64,000 bases of DNA from Bicyclus anynana (lineage: Eukaryota > Arthropoda > Insecta > Lepidoptera > Nymphalidae): positions 3,008,501 through 3,072,500 of the forward strand of contig NC_069083.1 of assembly GCF_947172395.1 (NCBI RefSeq), given 5' to 3'. This document shows, one piece after another, positions 43,451 to 54,175 of the stretch. Every line of letters starts with the position of its first letter. The first letter of the stretch is position 1. The notes beneath the pieces were generated by a model. It saw only the letters and a program-made list of their open reading frames with translations, was not told where the DNA came from and made no database searches. A program made the translations under genes and the position numbers.

Positions 43451-43639
43451 AATAGATTAATCTATCATGCAAACTTTCTAACTTATTTTGATCAACATCA
43501 AATTACCGTTTGCATTATCATATGGTAAGCGATATACCTAGTCATTGGAGTATAATATTTTGTTTATTTTAGTTAACCGAGGAAACGTCTGTTTAAATTG
43601 AGTGGAAGCTGCTCATTTTTGGTGAAAAAAAAAAAAAAA

Positions 43640-43815
43640 AGTTTTTAAGTTTGTTAAGTTTTATCTCTGTACTTATCTACTAACCCGATTTTGAAAATTA
43701 TTTCACCAAGAGAAAGCCATGTTTGTGAGTTACATAACTTATAGGCTATATTTTATCACCGTATTCCTATGGGAACGGGAACTACGCGGGTGAAACCACG
43801 AGGAGTTGGCTACTT
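43640..43815 (+). mobile_element. HelA-like element, diverged
   Basis: AAGTTTGTTAAGTTTTATCT through CCTATGGGAACGGGAACTAC and GCGGGTGAAACCACGAGG; 3' CTAG mutated to CTAC. Confidence 0.55.
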
Positions 43816-44249
43816 CTATATAATATAAAATGTATATACAGTTATTGTAAGTTAATGTATATAATGTATATTATTAATGAATAATGTATTAACAAACATT
43901 GATTCCATTATATGAGTATATTTGTATAGCATTCAGTACCTAATAAAGATCATAGGTTAGGTTAGTTACTGAGTTTGGTCATCCATTTATTCATATGTGA
44001 ACATTGTTGTATATAATAATTAATAACGACCAATGACCATGTATGTGATTGTGAAGCCGGTTCCATTATATCAATTAGGTACCTCTTAAGGTTTCGTTTC
44101 TCTACTCATTATTATTTTATATTTGAATCAAATGCTAATAAATTAATAAAATCTAAATTATACAAACCGTTTAAATAATTTAAGTAGGCTTACTTTACTA
44201 AGACTTTTGAAACGTAAAATTTGTCTGTTTGTATGGAGGGCAAAGATTT
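43816..44249. other. Unassigned AT-rich stretch
   Basis: ATGTATATA-type low-complexity sequence at 43830-43890; nothing else seen. Confidence 0.4.
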
Positions 44250-45115
44250 TATACAATTAAATATGTCACTAAACTGTCGAACAAAGGTAGCTAATTGTTT
44301 TAACTTCATTTAGTCGCATAGTCATCATTATCAACCCATATTCGGCTCACTGCTGAGCTTTAGTCTACTCACAGAATGAGAGGGGTTAGGCCAATAGTCC
44401 ACCACGCTGGCCCAATGCGGATTGGCAGACTTCACATACGCAGAGAATTAAGAAAATTATCTGGTATGCAGGTTTCCTCACGATGTTTTTTCTTCACCGT
44501 TTGAGACACGTGATATTTAATTTCTTAAAATGCACACAACTGAAAAATTGGAGGTGCATGCCCGGACCGGATTCGAACCCACACCATCCAGAATCAGAGG
44601 CAGAGGTCATATCCACTGGGCTATCACGGCAATGTAAAAATTATTGAAAATTATTGAAACAAGTAATAGGTACATAAACATTGTCTACAATGTCGAGTTG
44701 TGAGTTCAGGAAGTGTAAAAAAAAGCCGTCCACATCTTTTGTTGTGTAATTCTTTAAGGGTTACTTGGGATAGGCGGGGAGAGTGACTTGAGTGGAAAAG
44801 GGGAGTGTTAGATATCTGTCAAAGGCGCCTTTAACCCTACACACATCGTTCACAAGTGCGTGACTTCACTCAAGGTTATTCTCTGCCATTCTAGGGTCTT
44901 ATTTTGGTTACAGTTTGATTTGTTAATTAAGTTGTCCTGACAAATGTTGTGTATCATAACCTTTGTTCGACATTAGTTTTCTTATTTTTGTAATCACTTC
45001 TGAGTCTGCTAAAAATATAAAATGTAAGTAAACACAAAACTGTGCATGTGTACGCTCAGAGGTGTAGCTTAATTCTGATTTTTGCTTTGATTTTGTAGAC
45101 ACGTAACATATCTAT
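44250..45115 (+). repeat. Dispersed repeat copy split by insertions
   Basis: Flanks match 32930-33240: 'GATTTTATACAATTAAATAT' at 44247, 'ATTGTCTACAATGTCGAG' at 44681, 'AAACACAAAACTGTGCATGT' at 45034. A SINE-B sits at 44321-44630; about 300 bp at 44725-45020 is absent from the shorter copy and may be native or inserted. Confidence 0.55.
44321..44630 (-). mobile_element. SINE-B, full length
   Basis: Tail GTCATCATTATCAACCCATA at 44321, head 'CCACTGGGCTATCACGGC' ending at 44630. Good reference copy. Confidence 0.8.
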
Positions 45116-45411
45116 GTGTTTATAAATCTATGCGTTAACATTTATTTAAATCTTCGTCTACATCTCAAGGCGACTGGAATCTTTGCAATGCTTTTACCGG
45201 CCAGTTCGCCGCTTGCCGTCCTTGAGAATTTGTAATTCAGAAACGACCTCAAGACCCGCCGAATGTTTATTCTGTTCCTACCCTCCGGCTGAAGTCGCTA
45301 GGGCACACCGCTTTTCAAAGAAGTGGAAATCTGAAATTTACCTTGCTTATTTACTCTAATTTTCTTATTACTTGCTGTCTTCAAAAATAAGGTACTGTTC
45401 AAGACGAGTTC
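45116..45411. other. Unassigned, GC-richer
   Basis: 'CTTTTACCGGCCAGTTCGCC' and neighbours look like old coding or promoter-like sequence but no frame stands out. Confidence 0.3.
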
Positions 45412-45742
45412 GACGGCCTCCGTGGCGCAGTGGTATGCGCGGTGGATTTACAAAACGGTCCTGGGTTCGATCCCCGGCTGGGCAGATTGAGATTTTCTTA
45501 ATCGGTCCAGGTCTGGCTGGTGGGAGGCTTCAGCCGTAGTTACCACCCTACCGGCAAAGACGTACCGCCAAGCGATTTAGCGTTCCGATACGATGCCGTG
45601 TAGAAACCGAAAGGGGTGTGGATTTTCATCCTCCTCCTAACAAGTTAGTCCGCTTCCATCTTAGACTGCATCATCACTTTCCATCAGGTGAGATTGGAGT
45701 CAAGGGCTAACTTGTAAAGAATAAAAAACAAGAAAAAAAAAA
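45412..45742 (+). mobile_element. SINE-A, near full length
   Basis: Intact A-box region; a small deletion (ACAAAACGGTCCTGGG lacks GAGG) and another in the GTGGCTAGTTAC part. Confidence 0.85.
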
Positions 45743-46379
45743 GACCCGTTTGTATGTATGTATGTCCGCAATTTTCTTTTAAAATAACATTCGTTTATAA
45801 GTTCAATCTGATTTTCATTGTGTTTATTCGTAAAATAATTAATAATTATATTAATAATATATATAATAATAATTTATTCGTAAAATAGAGATAAATAAAA
45901 AAGAATAAACCCTGGCTGAGTTTGTGTGGGGTTTGTCTCGGACGTTTGTTAATCCTGTAACCGTAACTTTAATTGTAAGTTTACAACGAATTATTATCAC
46001 CATTATTTAATAATAATATTACTAGACGTTTCGAAAATACTAGTAAACCAAGCCTAATTGAAATAAATGAATTGTGATTTGATTTACCTACGGTTCGTTT
46101 CGCATAGCATGGTGCGGGTGACAGTTCATTTCGCTCTTGAAAGTTGGCCGCGTTTTGCTATAATAATACATATTATGGATTTCCATAATACGTACAAGCA
46201 TGCCTTATGATGTCATAAGGCACCTGTCACCGTACCCATGCTATTTGAAAAACACTATAATTAAGATTTCGAACGCCGTCCACAGAGCAAAACTAAAAAG
46301 AAACACCCAAGAATCATGACATATTAAGATTTTAAAAATTATAATATGTTATAATTTTGTGATTTTTTTATATTAATAA
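45743..46379. other. Unassigned AT-rich stretch
   Basis: Local ATAATAATTTATTCGTAAAA duplication at about 45830-45890. Confidence 0.4.
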
Positions 46380-46810
46380 CTAGCGGACGCCCGCGACTTC
46401 GTCTGCGTGAAACCCTACTACTACGCCTACCCCTACCCTACCCCTACCCTACCCTTACCCTACTACCCCTATGGTACGGACCATGCGACGGCGACGGAAG
46501 CTTAAAAAATGGAGTAACTTCTCCCATTTTCTCAACATTTCCCTTCACTGTTGTGCTTCTATTGACGGTAGCGTAATGAAAAGTATACTGTAACCTGCCC
46601 AGAAGTATGAAAAATAATAATGCCAAGTTTTGTTAAAATCCGTCAAGTAGTTTTTGTTTCTATAAAGAACATACAGACAGTCAGACAGATAAAAATTTAA
46701 CTGATTGCATTTTTGGCATCAGTATCGACCACTTATCACCCCCTGATAGTTATTTTGGAAATATATTTCATTTAGAATTGACATCTCTACAGATTTATTA
46801 TAAGTATAGA
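46380..46810 (-). mobile_element. Full-length Helitron-like element with CCCTA/GGGTA block
   Basis: On minus: flanking A, TCTATACTTATAATAAATCT start at 46810, about 430 bp, a GGGTA-rich stretch near the 3' end (46415-46470), then TCACGCAGACGAAGTCGCGG and GCGTCCGCTAG ending at 46380, flanked by T. All expected Helitron termini are present. The 60-codon minus frame has no domain. Confidence 0.75.
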
Positions 46811-47364
46811 TTGTGTGTGTGTGTGCGTGTGGATTTATTTATAGGTAGCAAGAGTTATACATTGTTTACGACAGGTCCCACCTCAATTAAGGTGATTGAG
46901 ACAAGTGGGTAGGTGTAGTTCTATGCCTAACAAATGTTTGTTTTCCATCAACGCGTGCAAATATTTGCAAACTACCCACGCCTTCGCAATGTTTTCAACT
47001 TCGTCCAATTAGCACTCCAGGTATCATACCTTATCATTTTAATTAGGTAACTAGCTAACTTGATTACATTAATTATGATATAATTATTGTGTTATTATAT
47101 TTTTCTCAAACATGCTTGGAAACTTGAGCATTATTTTGACAACCTTTTTCGAGATAAATCGAACTGGCTGTACTGGTCGAGCAGCCGGTAAAATCCATAT
47201 AATCGTGTTTAGCGGCCAAATAAATTACTGTGTAAAATCATATTTGTCGTGTAATTTAAAAATGGAACGATCTTCTGCTCCGCAACATGGCGACCAAAGA
47301 GGTAACTTATCAAAGGTTTAATTTTAAATTTCGAACTGGCTTGCACACAGAAAGCTGTTTACTG
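46811..47364. other. Unassigned; (GT)n at 46811-46830
   Basis: A short GTGTGTGTGTGTG run and a 69-codon plus frame (47112-47321) with no recognised domain. Confidence 0.35.
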
Positions 47365-47836
47365 ACAAAAATACTTTGGCGCGTAAAAAACTATTGTTAT
47401 TAGTTTTTCGTCAACTTCGTCATTGGTTTTAAAATAGTATTACGCGTAAAATTAACGAAAACATCTTATCCCGACCATCGACTTCCTATCAAAACTTTGA
47501 AATTGGATCACGCCAAATAGACTACAAGCCCTTGAACAAAAGTTACATGTCCAACAAATAATAAATGACCAACATGAATAACGCTTAGAAGGCTGTTACT
47601 ATATCAGAAAATAACTCTGAGCACTATGTCGTCAAATTCCATTCACTTGCGTAGGTACTCACCACTGTACCGCTTAGAAATTTCATTTCACAGATAATTT
47701 TTGTTCAAGGGCTTGTAGTCGGCGTGATTCAGAATTTTGTCGGGATAAGATGCTTTCGTTAATTTTATTTTAAAATCAATAACGAAGTTGACGAACAACT
47801 AATTACAATAGTTTTTTCGGCGCCAAAGTATTTTGC
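47365..47836. mobile_element. Long-inverted-repeat (foldback) element, about 470 bp
   Basis: Outer ends CAAAAATACTTTGGCGCG and CGCCAAAGTATTTTG; arms continue inward over some 150 bp with indels: 'AACGAAAACATCTTATCCCG' against 'CGGGATAAGATGCTTTCGTT', and 'TACAAGCCCTTGAACAAAA' against 'TTGTTCAAGGGCTTGTAGTC'. The middle has no coding capacity. Confidence 0.75.
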
Positions 47837-48155
47837 CAATACATAAAAATTTTATTTTTTCAACTCCTGATGCAAAAAGAGGAGTGATTAAAATGGATGA
47901 GAGCGTTTTTGCCGTTTAGAAAAATACATTTTTTTTTTTCATAATTGATATCGATGTATGATGTTGAAGGTGCAAGAAACGTTTTGTTTCTCCAGATGAG
48001 CCCAAAAGAAGAGATTGTAAGAACATTTCAAAAAATAAGAAGTCATAGACTTTGCCAGATCTACGAGTACGTTCATCACGTTTTTAAAACGCGGCAAGTA
48101 TAAGCAATTGCTTTAATTACTCTTTATTTCGCGGTATTCGTATATCCTACTTTTC
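47837..48155. other. Unassigned stretch
   Basis: No feature recognised. Confidence 0.4.
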
Positions 48156-48534
48156 TATCCTACTAATATTATAAACGCGAAAGTTTGTATGTTTGGATGT
48201 TTGTTACTCTTTAACGCCGCTACTACTGAAGCTATTTGGCTAAAATTTGGAACGGAAATGGATTTTACTCTGGATTAACACATAGGCTACTTTTTATCCC
48301 GAAAAAATCCATGGTTTCCCGAGATTTGCGAAAACTAATGATTTTAATGATATGAATGTTTGTTACTCTTTCACGCCTAGACTACTTAACCGAATTAGCT
48401 GAAATTTAGTATTGATATATATTATAGCACGGATTAACACATAGGCTACTTTGTATCCCGGAAAAATCCATGATTCCCGAGGGATTTGTGAAAAACTAAA
48501 TTCCACGCGGACGAAGTCGCGGGCGTCCGCTAGT
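48156..48534 (+). mobile_element. Dimeric HelB Helitron-like element, copy 2
   Basis: A|TCCTACTAATATTATAAACG start; a first unit without a proper 3' end, joint TGATTTTAATGATATGAATG, a second diverged unit, then ACGCGGACGAAGTCGCGGGC and CGTCCGCTAG|T. Confidence 0.8.
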
Positions 48535-48799
48535 TAACATAGTCCATCAATGGAAGAGAAACCTAGTTTTGCCGGTTTAAAGAGATTGTTTACACCGGGT
48601 CGTTCTGGTCGGGGCATAAACAAAACCGCGGCAACAATGGCGCGGGTCGGCCGGCCTATTTCACACGTTGCCCCTGAATACCGGACGCGCTGTGGTATGT
48701 AGCGGGCACATTTTACCCCGGGATGCTTACTGATTAACCGCTTTCAAAAAAGGTATTGATTTTCATTCGATCTTTACATAAATAATGTCTACTTAAGTA

Positions 48800-48940
48800 A
48801 AATAAATATACATAAACAATACACATTGCCCCAAAGTAAGCACCCATGCTCATCACACTACTATGTTTCAGTGTTGGCAATCGAACCCACGGCCGTGGAA
48901 TCAGAAAGCAGGGTCACTACCCACTGAGCCACGCGGCCAT
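48800..48940 (-). mobile_element. tRNA-derived SINE (fifth family)
   Basis: On minus: GATGGCCGCGTGGCTCAGTG then GGGTAGTGACCC and GGCCGTGGGTTCGATTGCCA, i.e. A- and B-box-like parts, followed by body 'GCATGGGTGCTTACTTTGGG' and an AT-rich end. Confidence 0.6.
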
Positions 48941-48984
48941 CAAATAATAATACATTATACTTCACATACGACGTATGTGTTAAT

Positions 48985-49270
48985 CAGTGGTGGATTTGCC
49001 AGTGGACTAAGTAGGCTGGAGCCTAGGGCGGCAGATTTTAAAGGGCGGCAAATATGACCCAAAAAACTTTCTTTTCTACAGAAATAAAGAAAATGTAACG
49101 ATAATTTTAATATTTTAGTCCTGTCTTACTAAAATATTGAAACTTGCAATTTTATTGACACAATTTAATTGTGTTGATTGCAAACTAGGATACCTAACGA
49201 ATTTCAGAGTTCAGTAGGGGCTGCAAAAATTTAATATCCTACTGGCGGCAAATTTGTAAATCCGCCACTG
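48985..49270. mobile_element. hAT-type MITE with 8-bp target duplication
   Basis: Ends CAGTGGTGGATTTGCC and ...AAATCCGCCACTG. Flanked by GTGTTAAT (48977-48984) and GTGTGAAT (49271-49278), an 8-bp duplication with one change. 286 bp, no transposase. Confidence 0.8.
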
Positions 49271-49424
49271 GTGTGAATGTCTGCGATTTTCTTAAAACTA
49301 CAGATAAAATTTGGTTTTGGATTCCGTGAGAGATTTCGCTATAAAAGTACTTTACAGATTGATGAACACCTATCGTCCGGTTGACAGAAAAAAAGGTAGC
49401 CTAATACAGTATGTGTTGTTGTAT

Positions 49425-49487
49425 ATCGAAGCGTTTGCGATCGTAGAAAGAGAATCGACGTGCCACTTGGCTACAGGGGTTGTTTTT
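49425..49487 (+). mobile_element. Right end of the TTCTCTTTCTACAA MITE
   Basis: CGAAGCGTTTGCGATCGTAG then AAAGAGAATCGACGTGCCAC and TTGGCTACAGG. Confidence 0.5.
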
Positions 49488-49959
49488 AATAAGTATTCAT
49501 TTAGAACTTGAATTGAGAAACAATTAATTAATATTTTAGGCAGTTACATACCACACATCTTCCAACGCCGGATCCGCTGCAGGCCGCGCGCTTGCTTTTA
49601 TTTCTATTGAAGTTGCATTCTTTTTGTTCTGAGTTGGTTCCGACAAATTTTGTTATTGCTAAGAAGACGGTTTGTTGGAATTGCCACTCATTCAATTAAT
49701 TCTTTAAAGCAGCATCTTATACTACGAATTGCTACCAGTTTCTGGGTTTCCCGGTTTTTGTGCCTCTCAGACACTTGACTAGTTTTTAATGAAACCCGTA
49801 GGTCTGTTTTAAATGGGTTAAGCACAACTTAAATCTAGTTACTCGTAGTTCGTTCTAATTTCGCGTTGTAGTTAACCAAAAAAAAGGTTTTTGCTTTTTA
49901 ATTGTTGTAATTTTTTTGCTACTTAGTATTTATAATTTTAATATTTATTATCCGATCGA
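49488..49959. other. Unassigned stretch
   Basis: CACATCTTCCAACGCCGGATCC at 49553 is GC-richer; no gene recognised. Confidence 0.35.
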
Positions 49960-50140
49960 AAACTTGATCACGTGACCTGTCGATAGTCTCGTTCTCATAC
50001 CTTACCTTACCTTACCTTACCTTATCAGCCGATAGACGTCCACTGCTGGACATAGGCGTTCTCATACATTTTTTTTTAATTTTCGAAGCGTTAGCGTATG
50101 TAGAATGAGAATCGACGTGCCATATAGCTATAGGCCCTTT
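49960..50140 (+). mobile_element. TTCTCTTTCTACAA MITE right half, interrupted
   Basis: 'TGATCACGTGACCTGTCGAT' and, after the inserted RTE piece, 'TTTTCGAAGCGTTAGCGTAT' and 'GAGAATCGACGTGCCATATA'. Same order as 23120-23195. Confidence 0.6.
50001..50056 (-). mobile_element. 56-bp RTE LINE 3' end with 11-bp target duplication
   Basis: On minus: CCTATGTCCAGCAGTGGACG, TCTATCGGCTGATAAGGTA and further AAGGT units. Flanked by CGTTCTCATAC at 49990-50000 and 50057-50067. Confidence 0.85.
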
Positions 50141-50544
50141 AGCTGGCCGCTACATAATGAGCTGATAATGATGACTTGTATTATAATTATCAAGTATTTT
50201 CATCAAGTATCTTAGTACCCATAAAATAACCCACGCTTACTTTGGAGCGATGATATTGTCATAATAAATTTAAAGTATTTTAAATACCATATATTCGTAG
50301 TATTTTTAATTTGTTTAATTAGGGTTAAATAATATGATTCTTTTAACGTGACCTCATCTTCCTCATGTTTCGCTAACGCTTCTCAACCATTAGATCAAAG
50401 TAACAATAAGGGATTTAGTGCACTATGCAGCCACATCTAGACTAGTCGTTATCCGGGTTCGGATAAGCTACGGTATGCCTGCGACCAGATTTGGACCACG
50501 ACCACTACGGTCGCAAAGCGGCAAACTGTCGGCTTTTTTTTTCA
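50141..50544. other. Unassigned stretch
   Basis: No recognised gene or repeat. Confidence 0.4.
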
Positions 50545-50800
50545 GAATGTGTAAGAGCAGTAGGTTCCATAATCGCACCTCAGCGGCGTCACCGGGATAT
50601 TTGGGTGAGCGAAGCATCGAAGATGGGCGGAACAACTCTCTAAGGGACTCTCCTCTGAGACTCGGACCTCGGCTTAGAGGGCCGTTCAGGAAGGGTGTTT
50701 TGGCCTGAGTGTATCAGCCTGGGCCCACAAGATCGTTACCCACGTCTGGGCGACTTCAAATATCTGGGACCTCGTCTTCGCCGACGAAAACGCTATGTAG
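50545..50800 (+). repeat. Dispersed repeat of about 300 bp, copy 3
   Basis: 'CGGCGTCACCGGGATATTTG', 'AACTCTCTAAGGGACTCTCC', 'GAGACTCGGACCTCGGCTTA', 'ACCCACGTCTGGGCGAC' and 'CTCGTCTTCGCCGACGAAAA', in the same order as the other two copies. Confidence 0.65.
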
Positions 50801-51941
50801 CTTGTGTTTGTGAAGCTTTGTCGACATAACGAATATGTCATCGTCAAGATCGTAAAGGACGTTTTTTGGGCGTCTACAATCAGTGTTGGAATCAGGGGAG
50901 TCAACTTTTATTCTGCCCACACAATACTGGCTGGTCGAACCGCATTTGCTGTCACATTACTAGTGCCAGAACGCTCATGGCAAACTATACGCTGCTTGGT
51001 CGCAACGATCAGTCGTTTCGGATCGACGGCGGTCAATTGGCTGGTGCGGCCAAGCGCGCGATGATCATAATATGGTTTCTTAAGTTAACCTAGTCATGGC
51101 GGCCACTGATCGTGGTCGCATAGTGTGTGAGGGCCCTAATGAGACACGAAGGCGGCGGCTATCAAAACGTACCCAATTAACACGCTTAATCTTAATGTTT
51201 CTGTACAAGAAAACGGGCCTCGAGGTCAAGACAACATACAGATAATATTGTTACAACAAATAATATTTTCATATAGGTACATATCAAACTAGCGGACACC
51301 CGTGACTTTGTCTGCGAGAAAATCGATGTAAATCTTCATTTATAGTGCAAATTGTTTTAGAAAATGAATATCCTTAAAATATTTTAATAGACTACTTTTT
51401 AGTAGATCAATAAAGAGGAATATGCCGCTATTGCATTGTTTAGTTGTTGGAAGCGTAAGCTTTTAGCGTTTTCTATTCTGTGTTTAGTTATGTACGAGTA
51501 AGTATCTCGAGAGGATATTCAATGAATGCTTCCAGATACCTTGACTTTCTCTGACACTTCCAACTATTATTATCCGCATCATATCGATATATTATGTTGA
51601 TATTCCAACAGATGTAACAAAATCGTGACAAATTTTATGCATTCCTGATTAATCGCTCTATTCTATGGTGAAAACTGCATGAAAAGTTAAGTAGTTTTTG
51701 AGTCTATCACGAAATAAGACAGTCAGACGCGGCTGAGGACATTTTTTCATACAGTTATGTTTAATTTTGTAATACCTATAAGGTATCATGTGTTTTTGTA
51801 CAAGAAAACAGGTCTTGAGGTCAACACTCAAGGCACAACAGTGATAATACTGTCACAATAAACAATATACATTTCTTTTGAAATATTTTCTTAATAGACT
51901 ACGAGCCTGAGAAATTCAAGCCTTTGGCATTTTATAATAGA
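50801..51941. other. Unassigned; HelB terminal piece at about 51290
   Basis: CTAGCGGACACCCGTGACTT at 51291 is a reversed HelB 3' end, but nothing of the core follows. Frames at 50804-51093 overlap each other and show no domain. Confidence 0.35.
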
Positions 51942-52117
51942 CTAGCCGACGACCCGCGTGGTTCCCGTTCCCGTAGGAATACAGGCATAAAATATAGCAT
52001 ATAACACTCGGGGATAGTGTAGCTTCCCAACAGTGAAAGAATTTTTCTAATCACTTTAGTAGTTTTCTGAAACTTATAAAGAAGAAAGAATTGATTGTTT
52101 ATTTGATTGTTTGTTTC
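51942..52117 (-). mobile_element. HelA element joined to an inverted HelA start
   Basis: CTAG at 51942-51945 and a minus-strand HelA up to about 52068 (TTTTCTGAAAC), then plus-strand HelA 5' sequence (TTATAAAGAAGAAAGAATTG). The join is head to head. Confidence 0.55.
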
Positions 52118-52270
52118 TGTTGAGAAGTTCCATTCACTCGCGTACTCACCTGTACCGCTCAGAAATGATGGCATAGTGCTCAGAGTTTTTTTCTGATATA
52201 GTAACAGCGAGCGTTATTCGCGTTAGTTAATTTCATAGGTAATTTTTGTTCAAGAGCTTGTAGTCTATTA
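52118..52270. mobile_element. Fragment of the foldback element at 47365
   Basis: 'AGTTCCATTCACTCGCGTAC', 'GCATAGTGCTCAGAGTTTTT' and 'TTGTTCAAGAGCTTGTAGTC' all occur in the central and right part of 47365-47836, but in rearranged order. Confidence 0.55.
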
Positions 52271-52432
52271 ATCAATAGAGATTTCATTTGAGTAGTTTAC
52301 TCGACTAAAAACTAAAACTCGACTTAATGTGGAATGTTTATCGACAAACATTTTTAAAATGATAAAAATTTGTTTTTTTTTTTATTATTGAGAAAGAATA
52401 CAATAGCTAACTTATCCTAATAACTATACAAA

Positions 52433-52705
52433 CGTGCCCACATGGAATGGTGGCAAGAATACTGGCTGCATTTCCGCGCTGGACAGCCAGGCTGATCCTT
52501 TGCGCAAATAATGAACCAGCTCTTCTGTCACCAGTCGAGGCAACTAGACGCGGTGAAATGATTCGTTAATTTTTTTCTACACTGGGTCTCCACGGCAAAA
52601 GGTACAAATATGTAACTCTCTGTCAGAGAGGCATACTTAAGGCACTTACCTTCTTACTACGTCACTTCAGCTTTTTCGGCTGCGGCTCCCGGTCTTAATT
52701 CTGTA
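52433..52705 (+). repeat. Repeat with conserved short frame, copy 3
   Basis: Reads G-M-V-A-R-I-L-A-A-F-P-R-W-T-A-R-L-I-L-C, then N-E-P-A-L-L-S-P-V-E-A and ends R-G-E-M-I-R-stop (about 52436-52569). The non-coding part matches 36990-37110. Confidence 0.6.
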
Positions 52706-52817
52706 TCCCTGATATGACACGGCGCTAATGTGTCAACGCATGTAGCGTCCCACATTTATGTTATTTCCTCAAAAGTTATTTCATACCTAGCTAGCCCGCC
52801 AACACTCAAAAGAATCC

Positions 52818-53214
52818 TATCCTACTAATATTATAAACGCGAAAGTTTGTATGGATGTTTGCATGTATGTTTGGATGTTTGTTACTCTTTAACGCCGCTA
52901 CTACTGAAGCGATTTGGCTGAAATTTGGAATGGAAATAGATTTTACTCTGGATAGACATATAGGCTACTTTTTATCCCGAAAAATCCATGGTTTCCCGAG
53001 ATTTGCGAAAACTGATGATTTTGATGATATGAATGTTTGTTACTCTTTCACGCCTCGACTACAGAACCGAATTAGCTGAAATTTGGTATTAAGATATATT
53101 ATAGCCAGCCTGGATTAACACATAGGCTAATTTTATCCCGGAAAAATCCATGGTTCCCGAGGGATTTGTGAAAAACTAAATTCCACGCGGACGAAGTCGC
53201 GGGCGTCCGCTAGT
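52818..53214 (+). mobile_element. Dimeric HelB Helitron-like element, copy 3
   Basis: Closest to the copy at 48156: same two units, same joint (GATTTTGATGATATGAATGT), same 3' hairpin and CTAG|T. Confidence 0.8.
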
Positions 53215-53289
53215 CTTGACAATATTGTTGAGATATTGATAACTGAGATAGAGCTATGTAATAACAGACACGAATAAATGAATCAACGA

Positions 53290-53465
53290 GTGTTACACCA
53301 TGACCCTACCAGCAGTTTGGTGATTCATTCGGCATTCGGCAATAAACTCCGCGACGGCCGCGCGCCCTACTACATAAATAGTACCTACGCGACTCGCGCA
53401 CAGCTGTGCTTCTCGACAGACGGGTGCTCTGTTCGCTCAGCTTTCTCCTAAATGTGGGCGATACG
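53290..53465 (+). promoter_or_regulatory. GC-rich, TATA-like stretch; possible LTR or promoter
   Basis: A CATAAATAG TATA-like motif near 53375 in CpG-rich sequence, then TTCGCTCAGCTTTCTCC and GTGGGCGATACGCG. The latter part recurs at 55688-55728, which argues for a dispersed element such as an LTR and against a host promoter. No LTR ends or primer-binding site could be confirmed. Confidence 0.3.
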
Positions 53466-54175
53466 CGTTATTACCACGTATCTACCACAAGAATCGAACT
53501 ACAATACTACATAACTATTAAAAATATCTTATGTGGTTATTACCAAGTATATTCAACAAGAATCGATCTACGATAATAACTATTAATTAGATAAAATCAC
53601 AGAATACATAATCTTCTACAAGAATCAAACTAGGTACTATTATTAACAACATCCTAAACGGTAATCATTATGTAACTTATTACAAGAATTAAACTATAAT
53701 AATTAACAACATCCTACGCGATTATTATTAAGTGACTTCTACAAGAATCAAATTACAATAATAATTTAAAAACATCCTACGCGGTTATTATCAAGTAACT
53801 TCTACAAAAACGAAACTACAATAATAATTAAAAACATCCTACGTGGTTATTATAGGTAACTTCTATAATAATTAAACTACAATAAATAATTAAGAACATC
53901 CTACACGGCAATTATCAAGTAGGTAACTTTTACAAGAATCAAACTACAATGACTTTTAATATTTTACGAAGTTATTATCCAGAATTTTCTACAAACAAGG
54001 ATCAGAGTACAATATGTTATTGTCAAGTAATTCTAAAAATAATAAAAATTAATCAGACTACACTTTTGTGGTTATTATTAAGAATCTTCTACCACAATCT
54101 GATTTTAATGTGATTAAGTATGATAGATTCTACAAGAATCAGACTACATTATGCGATTAAATTATGCGATTATTA
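53466..54175 (+). repeat. Diverged satellite, units of about 60 bp
   Basis: Units contain CTACAAGAATCAAACTACAA, then 'TAAAAACATCCTACGCGG' and TTATTATCAAGTAACTT. About ten can be followed, the middle ones being most alike and the edges decayed. Confidence 0.85.

Noticed and set aside
47262..47301. First coding exon on plus (ATG in good context, then AGAG|GTAACT)
   Set aside because: Only 13 codons with no signal peptide or domain, no in-frame stop just upstream to fix the start, and a mediocre donor. Not enough to call.
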